Assembly (NCBI GenBank): GCA_016840025.1 | Contig: JAEOTF010000206.1 | Location: 1-11,669, forward strand | Reading direction: 5' to 3' | DNA length: 11,669 nucleotides | Source: Candidatus Hodarchaeota archaeon | GTDB lineage: Archaea; Asgardarchaeota; Heimdallarchaeia; Hodarchaeales; YT1-039 | Shown here: positions 1-6,812 of the stretch, in pieces | Layout: each line of letters starts with the position of its first letter | Numbering within the stretch: position 1 is the stretch's first letter | Notes under the pieces: model-generated | What the model saw: the letters and a program-made list of their open reading frames with translations, nothing else | What the model was told of the DNA's origin: nothing | The model's database searches: none | Program-made: the position numbers and the translations under genes

Positions 1-1
1 A

Positions 2-76
2 AAGGGGGAAGCCATCCCCATGATTTTTGGCGTGTCCCTCTCTTCAGTTTCAGTATTTTTCACGCAGGTTTACTGA
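2..76 (+). CDS. Possible C-terminal end of an upstream gene (5' partial)
   Basis: A reading frame open from the left window edge ends in TGA at 74-76, and that TGA overlaps the ATG of the next gene as TGATG. Twenty-four residues are visible (ending ...VSVFFTQVY), mostly hydrophobic or hydroxylated. TGATG overlaps are typical of translationally coupled genes in prokaryotic operons, which is the main reason to list it. The frame of the next gene is also open back to position 1, so this tail could be chance and the downstream gene could instead begin outside the window. No family can be recognised from so short a piece. Confidence 0.35.
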   Translation, partial: KGEAIPMIFGVSLSSVSVFFTQVY

Positions 77-1017
77 TGATCTTTTTCTTCGCTGCCTTGG
101 GTGTTTTTGCATTTACGTATTCTAAAGCACTGCAACGAAAAGCCTTGATAACCCGTTTAAACGCGCCTGATTATGCAACTGCTTTGGAAATTCAACGAAA
201 AGGCTTTACTGATTATTCAACTTATATAACCGCTAAAGAAGAGGCAAAAACCTCAATTGAGAAAGGTAAAGTGTTCTATTTACAAGGAAAATATTCAGAT
301 GCGATTTTGCAGTACGAATTGGCTTTGGCAACTTTTGAACGTTTTGAAGACGACCTATCAATTGCTGGAACAGTATTCAGGATTGCACATATCCAGAAGG
401 AGATGCAGACTTTGACAGATGAGAGTGCTATTTTCCACCGTTTTCCTCTACCTCCTCATGAAGATCCAGTAATTGAAGCCTTTGATCACATGTTACAGGC
501 ATTATTAGCAGAATCGAGAAAGAATTGGGGATTGGCGGAAGAATCATGGAAAAAAGCGCTAATTTTTGAGGGTTTAGATGGTGAATTTCGCACTATGTGT
601 CAGGGCTTTCTCGTACAGTCTGCAATCAAAGATTGGATGAGTGATCCTGCAATTCCAATGCAAGAAACGCTATTAACTCATTTAGATGACTGGCAGATGA
701 TGTGTGAGGCCAACCAGCATTTTGGAAGCCTGTGTCAAGTGTATCTTTTGCGTGCTAGGATTGCGCTTGCCAAATTCCAGTTTAATGAAGTAGAACAATG
801 GTTAAATCGGTGCTCAAAGACTGCAGAGGAAAAAGAACTAATTTTGTACAAAGATCTTGCCCGTAGGCAAACCAATATCTTTTTGCAACATAAAAAGCAC
901 ATCACTGCTCTGTTGGAAGCAGATAGACCACTAACTCGTCAAGAACAAGCGCAAAGGCTACAGGAATACATTAAGAACGCTCTTACCTCCCTTGAAGAAG
1001 AGGAGAGAGAAGATTAG
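76..1017 (+). CDS. Membrane-anchored TPR-repeat protein
   Basis: The 313-residue protein has a hydrophobic segment at residues 1-15, followed by a basic stretch (KALQRKALITR). This suggests a signal anchor with the rest in the cytoplasm. Residues 33-54 carry a short motif (ALEIQRKGFTDYSTYITAKE) of a Gly-Phe/Asp-Tyr kind. Residues 60-108 form a good TPR (GKYSDAILQYELAL), and weaker helical pairs follow at 138-168 and 215-255. The C-terminus is acidic (LEEEERED). The role is probably protein-protein interaction; no catalytic motif is seen. The ATG overlaps a possible upstream stop (TGATG), with a weak AGG about 8 nt before it. The frame is open to the window edge without an earlier ATG, GTG or TTG, so a longer gene starting outside cannot be excluded. 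It converges with the next gene across 8 nt. Confidence 0.75.
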   Translation: MIFFFAALGVFAFTYSKALQRKALITRLNAPDYATALEIQRKGFTDYSTYITAKEEAKTSIEKGKVFYLQGKYSDAILQYELALATFERFEDDLSIAGTVFRIAHIQKEMQTLTDESAIFHRFPLPPHEDPVIEAFDHMLQALLAESRKNWGLAEESWKKALIFEGLDGEFRTMCQGFLVQSAIKDWMSDPAIPMQETLLTHLDDWQMMCEANQHFGSLCQVYLLRARIALAKFQFNEVEQWLNRCSKTAEEKELILYKDLARRQTNIFLQHKKHITALLEADRPLTRQEQAQRLQEYIKNALTSLEEEERED

Positions 1018-1025
1018 TTACAATA

Positions 1026-2225
1026 TTATCTTTCATTTCTTTTTCTTACTAGAAGTAAACCAACAATTAATGATGCAAGTACGAAGCTTATATCTCTCAT
1101 ATCTTTTGAATATTCACCAACAGAAGGTTTTTCTATTAATAAAAGGTACGTAGAATCATTTAGGGTAATTTTATGTTCTCCTAATTCCTCAATTATCAGA
1201 TTTTCGGTCTCAGGATTCCAAACTGATGCTGATCCATTCCAATAATAGTTTTGATTCGTAATAGCAACTAATATATGCGTAGAATTATGAATCACTGAAT
1301 ATGATAAGTTACCTTGTCTAGAAATAGGTGAAATGCTAGTTTTTGTTAGCATCAGTTTAGAGATCGGTTTGATTTCATCTAATGTCTTTCCTATAATATT
1401 CCAAGCATTTTCGTTTAGAGAGACTCCATAATAGGGCGCATCATAATCCCCAAAAGTAAACCAATGAATTCCAACAACTCCCATTTGTAAAGCTGAGACA
1501 ACATCCATTCTAAATTCATTTTCATTAGGCATTACATACACATTTTCACGTTCTTCAGCTTTTAAGACCACCCATATCTTAGATTTATTCTGGTTAAACT
1601 CAATTAACGATCTAAGCCATGATGTAACCTTACTATGGTTTGTATGTGGCATTTGAGGATAGGGATCAACAGATAGATAAGTAACATTACCCGGTAGATC
1701 TTCATATAACTCAGGATTCGTTAAATATTGTGTGGAAAATTGGACAAAGGTTGGTCGTTCGTCAAAATCTCTAATTAACCGTTGTAATTCTAATATTGAC
1801 GTATCGTTAATATATGAATAAGGTTCATCAATTAGATACCAGGCAAAAATTGAGGGGTGCGGTACTAATTCGGGTAAATATAATGTAACGTTTTGAGTCG
1901 CATTTTGACGCAGAAAATAAGAGAATTCAAAAATGACCTTCATATTTTCCCGATCTGTTGTATTTAACATGTCTTGAATCGGTAAATCGAATGCTTTCGG
2001 TAAATCATATCCAAACAAGACTGTGTTGAAACCCTTCGCTTTAGCCATTAATATGTCGCTTGAATTTTGAACCCAGTAAATACCCAAAGGGAAGAACAAG
2101 TCATTCTGATCAAAGTTAGACTGATTCTCAGTTTTGCCAATAAAGGGAGTACTTTGACTAAAAGGAAAAAATAGGGAACTTAATAGTACAAATATGGTCG
2201 GGAAAAATGTTTTTGAGAGTTTCAA
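1026..2225 (-). CDS. Secreted, C-terminally membrane-anchored glycoside hydrolase-like protein
   Basis: The 399-residue protein has an N-terminal signal sequence (hydrophobic 7-22) and a C-terminal membrane helix at 379-393 followed by RKRNER. The bulk should therefore lie outside the cell, anchored at the C-terminus. I count 13 N-X-S/T sequons (N34, 54, 88, 108, 112, 140, 180, 196, 213, 306, 314, 330, 356), as expected of an N-glycosylated archaeal surface protein. Residues 46-285 read like a TIM barrel: LGIYWV at the first strand, WYLIDEP at 129-135 and GIHWFTFGD at 252-260. The DEP motif resembles the acid/base Glu (E134) of clan GH-A-like glycosidases; E224 or E225 is a possible second acid. 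Residues 300-365 look like a small beta domain. The start is TTG with GAGG 10 nt upstream; no in-frame ATG fits. It lies 23 nt after the methyltransferase gene and is probably co-transcribed with it. Substrate and activity are unknown. Confidence 0.75.
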   Translation of the reverse strand: MKLSKTFFPTIFVLLSSLFFPFSQSTPFIGKTENQSNFDQNDLFFPLGIYWVQNSSDILMAKAKGFNTVLFGYDLPKAFDLPIQDMLNTTDRENMKVIFEFSYFLRQNATQNVTLYLPELVPHPSIFAWYLIDEPYSYINDTSILELQRLIRDFDERPTFVQFSTQYLTNPELYEDLPGNVTYLSVDPYPQMPHTNHSKVTSWLRSLIEFNQNKSKIWVVLKAEERENVYVMPNENEFRMDVVSALQMGVVGIHWFTFGDYDAPYYGVSLNENAWNIIGKTLDEIKPISKLMLTKTSISPISRQGNLSYSVIHNSTHILVAITNQNYYWNGSASVWNPETENLIIEELGEHKITLNDSTYLLLIEKPSVGEYSKDMRDISFVLASLIVGLLLVRKRNER

Positions 2226-2235
2226 CTTGATATTT

Positions 2236-2239
2236 CCTC
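2236..2239 (-). promoter_or_regulatory. Shine-Dalgarno site for the TTG start
   Basis: GAGG on the minus strand lies 10 nt before the TTG codon at 2225-2223, in the short gap after the methyltransferase stop codon. It supports TTG as the real start of the glycosidase-like gene, because no ATG or GTG is available near the signal peptide. Confidence 0.5.
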
Positions 2240-2248
2240 AATATCGGA

Positions 2249-4654
2249 TTAGCCGTTCATTAAAACTGTTAATCTTTCGAAAAGATCATTTTTTTCTACC
2301 TGCTGTAGAAGCTCTTGAATATCACTTCGTCTCTTTATGTATTCCACAAGCTGTTTAATAACATCGGGTCTTGTACGAAAGCTATCTAATTTCATTTCAT
2401 TCTTTTTATACACATGGTTAAGTATGTTTAAAAGTTGCTTATCCTGCGGTATAAAGTAGTTTTGAAACATTAACGTGTCTAATACTCTATTTACAAAGTC
2501 CTTCATTCCTTCTTCAACTTCTAGAATGCTCTCAAGAGAATGACGAAAGAACGCCCAACGAGCAATTTCTGAGATAAATTTCGATCTTAAAATTAAAGGA
2601 AATCGATCTAAATCCATTTTTTTGAGTTGTGGCATAGATTCACGGTTGGTGGTTGAATAATAGCGATAGTAACAATCAATAACAGTACTAGAAAGGACTC
2701 CGAGCAAGAAAAAACACAATTCTTGGTCATTATTTCTCGGATAAAGAAAATAAAGCGATTGTTCAGGTTTAATCCCCAGAGAGTCATAACAACAGATTAG
2801 TGATTCTCCAGTTTTTCTTAATAAAAGCTTTGGGGCATGATTTAGCTTTTTTTGATCTTGTGTTCCTCCTACCAGATTCTCTTTTAAAAAATCGAACCAA
2901 TGTGCCTTTATGATCTGAAAGGGAGTGATATCTTCCCCTTTCACTATTTTTATTTCTGACGGAGACTCTCTAGTGGTATGGATTGTCCCTGCACGAGCAA
3001 TAAAACCAACACCTGTGAGGAAATACTCCTCAAGGAAGTGACAATTTGGGGATAAAAATACGGGTTCAAAGAGCTCCGCAACCTGTTCAGGAATATGAAG
3101 AAGTTCATAACCTTTTCTTCGCGTAATAATAGCTCGATTCAGAAATTGTGGTTTTTCCTTGGTTATAGGCTTAACTATTACGTACTCGGCAGTTGGCTGT
3201 CTCTTTTTCAGTGTTAAAATCATAGCATTGCCTACGACATCATCAAATTGTATTCCAAATTCAAGGTGTGTCAAATCATAGGTGAGGAGCTTTTTACGTA
3301 AGTTAGTAAATTGTCGATTAGTGGCTAATCTATCAGGAATTATATAACAAAGAACTCCTTCTTCCTTGAGGAGAATGATACTACGGTAAATAAAGGCTTC
3401 AAAGAGATTAGGACGATAGGTGTCTATTTCTAGGACTTTATGATAAAATTCTCTTTCACATTCCTCAGCAACATTCTTTCTAAACTTTCCTTTTAATGAA
3501 ATGAAGGGTGGATTTCCTATAGCAATATCAAACCCTTTCTTGACTTGTGGAAACTCGATAAACCAGTGAAAAGGGTTGATTCTCTGAAGTTCTTCCTCTG
3601 AGCACTTAATCTCTAATGACTTAAGATAAGTTGTAAAAACATGATTAGGTAATTTCACGTTAGTGCGGTCGGATTTGTAAGCGTCATGAGTGTACATATG
3701 TCTTTGACTTAAATCAAACCCAAAAAGTGAATTACCCACTTTAATGTTTGGTTTTATTTCTGAAATTGCGTTTTTGGGGATTTTTTTACCAATTTTAGCT
3801 AGAACAAAGAATTTTAATCTGAGTTTGCTTATTTCTACCGCAAAAGGATCTAAATCTACCCCGAATAACATCCTATTTACAATAAAAAGACCCGATTGGA
3901 ACTCGGGGGGGAAGTTTGTCCTGATTTTTGTTTTTTCATCAACCATTTCAATAAAATTGTAAAGTAAATGGGCAAAGACAATAAGAAAGGTTCCTGCTCC
4001 CACCGAATTATCTAGAATCTGTATATTGTTGATTTTTTGGCCTAATTCTTTATGATATTGTGAATTACTTAGAAATAAAGTTTCAAACAAAGAAGATAGA
4101 TTACTATCCGCATTAAAACCATCTGGAATTCCCATCTCTAAATAAGTGAAAAACGCCTGTATACTCATTCTTAATGCTGTTTTTTGAGGCGTGTAGATTG
4201 CGCCCATAGAAGGAATGAAGGGGGAAAGTTGTTCTGCAACTTTAGCGAGAATGGTTGGAGAAAGAATGTTTTTTTCTCCTTTCTCAGAGAATTCGTCTAT
4301 ATTCCATACCCAATTACTTAATAAGGATTGTAACGCTTGTATAATATTATTTGGAATCGGAAAACGCCTTATATCCTCATCCAAGAAGCTTTTTGCTTCA
4401 AAAACAAAAGAAAAATGATCGATTAACTTTTGAAGAGTTAATTTTTGATTATGTGAGGTGATTGCGTCTTTTCTAACGAATACATCAATAAAAGAATCAT
4501 TTTGACCTAATTTATGAAAAAAATGGCTAATAATTCCAAAAATAAGTAAAATGCGAATTTTTTGGCGCGGAATCTTCTCTACAATACTTATAGTATCCTC
4601 TAATTGACAGAATTGCCGGATAAATAGTTCATTATTATTTTCTTGTTCAGTCAT
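2249..4654 (-). CDS. Eco57I-like N6-adenine DNA methyltransferase, apparently without nuclease domain
   Basis: The 801-residue protein should transfer a methyl group from S-adenosylmethionine to N6 of adenine in a specific DNA site. The motifs are in the usual order for gamma-type N6-MTases: motif X GAIYTP (151-156), motif I LDNSVGAGTF (214-223), motif II GVDLDPFAVEI (265-275), KVGNSLFGFD (305-314), FHWFIEFPQV (362-371) and catalytic NPPF (381-384), then LCYIIPDRL (435-443). Residues 530-700 resemble a TaqI/Eco57I-type target recognition region (LLGVLSS, MPQLKKMDLDRFPL). Single-chain type IIG enzymes usually run near 1000 residues with an N-terminal PD-(D/E)XK nuclease. Here the first 150 residues are helical and show no such motif, and no restriction gene is adjacent. 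It may be a solitary methyltransferase or part of a defence system outside the window. A C7 tract interrupts codons 248-250. The ATG has AGGT directly upstream, so a leaderless or weak-SD start is possible. Confidence 0.88.
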   Translation of the reverse strand: MTEQENNNELFIRQFCQLEDTISIVEKIPRQKIRILLIFGIISHFFHKLGQNDSFIDVFVRKDAITSHNQKLTLQKLIDHFSFVFEAKSFLDEDIRRFPIPNNIIQALQSLLSNWVWNIDEFSEKGEKNILSPTILAKVAEQLSPFIPSMGAIYTPQKTALRMSIQAFFTYLEMGIPDGFNADSNLSSLFETLFLSNSQYHKELGQKINNIQILDNSVGAGTFLIVFAHLLYNFIEMVDEKTKIRTNFPPEFQSGLFIVNRMLFGVDLDPFAVEISKLRLKFFVLAKIGKKIPKNAISEIKPNIKVGNSLFGFDLSQRHMYTHDAYKSDRTNVKLPNHVFTTYLKSLEIKCSEEELQRINPFHWFIEFPQVKKGFDIAIGNPPFISLKGKFRKNVAEECEREFYHKVLEIDTYRPNLFEAFIYRSIILLKEEGVLCYIIPDRLATNRQFTNLRKKLLTYDLTHLEFGIQFDDVVGNAMILTLKKRQPTAEYVIVKPITKEKPQFLNRAIITRRKGYELLHIPEQVAELFEPVFLSPNCHFLEEYFLTGVGFIARAGTIHTTRESPSEIKIVKGEDITPFQIIKAHWFDFLKENLVGGTQDQKKLNHAPKLLLRKTGESLICCYDSLGIKPEQSLYFLYPRNNDQELCFFLLGVLSSTVIDCYYRYYSTTNRESMPQLKKMDLDRFPLILRSKFISEIARWAFFRHSLESILEVEEGMKDFVNRVLDTLMFQNYFIPQDKQLLNILNHVYKKNEMKLDSFRTRPDVIKQLVEYIKRRSDIQELLQQVEKNDLFERLTVLMNG

Positions 4655-4760
4655 ACCTGTTTTCGTATTAGGTCAAGCTTAACAAAATAAATATGCTGAA
4701 TATATTTAGTTAGACTTATACAAGAATATTAGCAAATTTGGATATCAAATATTATTATCA
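4655..4760. promoter_or_regulatory. Divergent promoter region between methyltransferase and GTPase genes
   Basis: This very AT-rich gap separates the minus-strand methyltransferase gene from the plus-strand GTPase gene, so both promoters should lie here. TATATTTA at 4701-4708 is a reasonable archaeal TATA-box candidate for the + strand. The same segment read on the other strand (TAAATATATTC) could serve the methyltransferase. Exact transcription starts cannot be fixed by eye. Confidence 0.35.
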
Positions 4761-4768
4761 ATGACATT

Positions 4769-4773
4769 AGAGG
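4769..4773 (+). promoter_or_regulatory. Shine-Dalgarno site selecting the start of the first GTPase
   Basis: AGAGG lies 8 nt before the ATG at 4782. That ATG gives the family-typical N-terminus MKLAVMGLDASGKT, with the P-loop starting at residue 7. The earlier in-frame ATG at 4761 has no comparable site. Confidence 0.6.
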
Positions 4774-4781
4774 TTCCTTAC

Positions 4782-5678
4782 ATGAAACTCGCTGTAATGG
4801 GTTTAGATGCATCTGGTAAAACTTCTTTCCTTTCCACACTTCAAAAAAAATATAGTGTTTTATGGAACCTAAAACCTACCAAAGGCGTTGAAAGGGATGT
4901 ATTCACTTTTCTAAATCAAAATATTAGTCTCTGGGATTTTGGGGGTCAGGCGAAATATCGACGGAAATATCTTGCCGAATCCAGTCGTGATTTAGATGAT
5001 GTTCAGCTTATTTTCTATCTTATCGACATTACCGATTCCAATCGGGTGGATGAATCGTTTGCATATCTTCAGGATATTCTTTCGCGATTTGAATCTAACA
5101 TTCCCCATTTAGTCGTATGTTTCCATAAATATGATCCTGATCTTCGTGAAAAACCTCAATTTCAAGAAATACTCATTCAAATGAAAGATCAAATTTCCCA
5201 GATCGCTCCTAACGCTCTTTACTTCAACACATCTATATTTGATGAAAAATCCCTCTGGAAATCTTTTTCACAAGGGGTAAGGAAACTATCTAGCGGAGAT
5301 GAGATGTTATTTTCCTATTTAGAGGAAACAGCTTCGAAAACTAAGGCTCAAGGAATTTCGATAGTAGATATTGGAGGGATGTCTGTTTGTAGCTATGTTC
5401 TTGACGAAGACGCAGACTGGGTTCTTGAGAGTTGTACTCATTCATTCCTAGATGTGTGGAAATCAATTAATCTTCGGGAACTAGATCCGGGCATTATTGA
5501 CTTTGATATTGCGAAAGGTACTGCTATATTCTCTCTTTTAACAGTATCCAGTTTTCAACTTTTCGCACTAGGTTACTTTATAAATAAAAACCACCAAAAA
5601 TCGTTTTTAGATGAAATTCCAGCACTAGAAACGAAACTAACCGCAATAATTGACACATTTTTCGTTGAAGCATCATGA
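4782..5678 (+). CDS. Rag/Gtr-type small GTPase with C-terminal roadblock-like domain (canonical member of a pair)
   Basis: Counted from ATG 4782, the protein has 298 residues. GTPase motifs are complete: G1 GLDASGKT (7-14), switch I PTKGVE (32-37), G3 WDFGGQ (51-56), G4 HKYD (115-118) and G5 TSIFDE (150-155). HKxD in place of NKxD, and TS-I-x-DE followed by an aromatic-rich helix, are features of Rag/Gtr GTPases; WDFGGQ is shared with the Arf family. Residues 174-298 form a second domain (helix FSYLEETASKTKAQ, then GISIVDIGGMSVCSYV) that resembles the roadblock/longin fold through which Rag proteins dimerise. There is no N-terminal Gly2 or C-terminal CaaX box, so membrane contact would be through partners. 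The gene is followed 10 nt later by a close paralogue. By analogy it may be a nutrient- or membrane-linked switch, but the actual role is unknown. An upstream ATG at 4761 would add seven residues. Confidence 0.85.
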   Translation: MKLAVMGLDASGKTSFLSTLQKKYSVLWNLKPTKGVERDVFTFLNQNISLWDFGGQAKYRRKYLAESSRDLDDVQLIFYLIDITDSNRVDESFAYLQDILSRFESNIPHLVVCFHKYDPDLREKPQFQEILIQMKDQISQIAPNALYFNTSIFDEKSLWKSFSQGVRKLSSGDEMLFSYLEETASKTKAQGISIVDIGGMSVCSYVLDEDADWVLESCTHSFLDVWKSINLRELDPGIIDFDIAKGTAIFSLLTVSSFQLFALGYFINKNHQKSFLDEIPALETKLTAIIDTFFVEAS

Positions 5679-5681
5679 GGG
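5677..5681 (+). promoter_or_regulatory. Shine-Dalgarno site selecting the start of the second GTPase
   Basis: GAGGG overlaps the TGA of the first GTPase and lies 7 nt before ATG 5689. It rules in favour of MKIGFIGLDGSGKS as the N-terminus rather than the in-frame ATG at 5650, which lies inside the first gene. The overlap with the stop codon suggests translational coupling of the pair. Confidence 0.6.
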
Positions 5682-5688
5682 AAATGAA

Positions 5689-6579
5689 ATGAAAATAGGC
5701 TTTATTGGTTTGGATGGTAGCGGGAAATCAGCGTTCCTAGCAGGGCTACGTGAAGAATATAGCACAATGTTAGACCCCTTACCTACTAAAAGTATGGTAC
5801 AGGAAACTATCAACATCTTAGGACAAGAATTTACGATTTATGAATATGGAGGAGGAAAAACATACAGAGACCAGTATTTAAGAGATATCAAAGCTAATTT
5901 TGGCGAATTGGACGTCATTTTCTTCTTCTTTGCCATTAAAGATCCAAACAGAATTAATGAGGGGACTCAATATCTTCAGAATATTCTTAAGGGCCTTCCA
6001 TCCCTGCACTCTTCTAAAGTTGTTATCTGTTGCCATTTTGTAGATCCTGATATTAAAAGTAACGCCTCTATCCGCCAAACTGTTGCTCAGATTGAAACAG
6101 CTGTTCAGGGAGTGAATGATGGAATAGTCGCTTTTGAGGAAACCAGTATTTTTGATATTAAATCGCTCCACCGAGCCTTTGCCCATGGTATACAAAAAAT
6201 TGCATCAAAAGAAGATCTCATTTACGAAAAACTTGAAAATTTTGCGAATGAAACTTCAACTGCCGGTCTTCTGTTACTAGACGATCAAGCAATAACAATT
6301 GCCAGTTATGTTTCCGATGAAGACACCGATTATGTACTTGAAAGCTGCATTTCCTTTGTAGAGGCATGGAAGTCTATTTCAATTCGTCAAATGATACCAG
6401 GTCAACTCTCCATTGAAGTTTCGAAAGGCAAAGCGTCATTATATCCTTTAAACTCCCCTACAGGTCTGATCTTCTTAATAGTTTATTCAAAAAGTGTAGA
6501 ATCAGGTAAAGCCGTAACAACTCGACTTCCAAGTTTTATCGAGGATATACAAGATCTACTCACCGCATTTTTTAACTGA
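5689..6579 (+). CDS. Degenerate Rag/Gtr-like GTPase with C-terminal roadblock-like domain (partner paralogue)
   Basis: Counted from ATG 5689, the protein has 296 residues and aligns with its upstream neighbour almost end to end. The P-loop is intact (GLDGSGKS, 7-14) and PTK is kept (32-34). The G3 motif reads YEYGGG at 51-56 instead of WDFGGQ, so the Mg-contacting Asp is Glu52 and the Gln linked to hydrolysis is Gly56. G4 reads HFVD (116-119), lacking the usual Lys. G5 ETSIFD (151-156) remains. The C-terminal domain is clearly shared (for example DEDTDYVLESC at 210-220 against DEDADWVLESC in the neighbour). I infer a partner with altered nucleotide cycling that forms a heterodimer with the first protein, as RagC does with RagA. 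Direct evidence is only the adjacency and homology. The longer frame from 5650 would overlap the previous gene by 29 nt. Confidence 0.83.
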   Translation: MKIGFIGLDGSGKSAFLAGLREEYSTMLDPLPTKSMVQETINILGQEFTIYEYGGGKTYRDQYLRDIKANFGELDVIFFFFAIKDPNRINEGTQYLQNILKGLPSLHSSKVVICCHFVDPDIKSNASIRQTVAQIETAVQGVNDGIVAFEETSIFDIKSLHRAFAHGIQKIASKEDLIYEKLENFANETSTAGLLLLDDQAITIASYVSDEDTDYVLESCISFVEAWKSISIRQMIPGQLSIEVSKGKASLYPLNSPTGLIFLIVYSKSVESGKAVTTRLPSFIEDIQDLLTAFFN

Positions 6580-6812
6580 AAATTACCTTTCTCCTCGATA
6601 GCCTCCAATAACCTTAAACTATGATCTTAAAAAAATCAATAATCTATATCAGAACTACCTAATCTAGACAAAGTTAGTTGTACGCATTTATTTTCAATAC
6701 CTACTTAGAAATCAGCTTCAGATTGATCAGAAATATTTTCTTGAAAGAAAGCTAAGCCTAAAAAACCATGGAAAAACCGAAAAAATCAATCAGAAACGGT
6801 GAGCAGAAAAAA
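6580..6812. other. Intergenic region before the glycerol-3-phosphate dehydrogenase gene
   Basis: This AT-rich gap of about 230 nt contains no supported gene or RNA. T-rich runs just after the second GTPase (including the terminal TTTTTT before its stop codon and CCTTTCTCCTC after it) could help end transcription. TCTATATC near 6643-6650 is a weak TATA-like candidate. The last 45 nt would be coding if the ATG at 6768 is used. Confidence 0.3.
6799..6804 (+). promoter_or_regulatory. Shine-Dalgarno site favouring the internal start of the GlpD-like gene
   Basis: GGTGAG lies 8 nt before ATG 6813. The alternative ATG at 6768 has no clear SD, and its 15 extra residues are basic and poorly structured. 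The B. subtilis GlpD N-terminus, as I recall it, fits the shorter form. Confidence 0.5.

Noticed and set aside
3744..3962. 72-codon plus-strand frame inside the methyltransferase gene
   Set aside because: It lies antisense to the well-supported motif I-III region of the methyltransferase and has no recognisable domain or ribosome binding site.
4215..4418. 67-codon plus-strand frame antisense to the methyltransferase N-terminus
   Set aside because: It is a shadow of the real gene on the other strand, with no SD and no family resemblance.
5878..6195. 105-codon minus-strand frame within the second GTPase
   Set aside because: It overlaps conserved GTPase motifs on the plus strand and shows no domain of its own.
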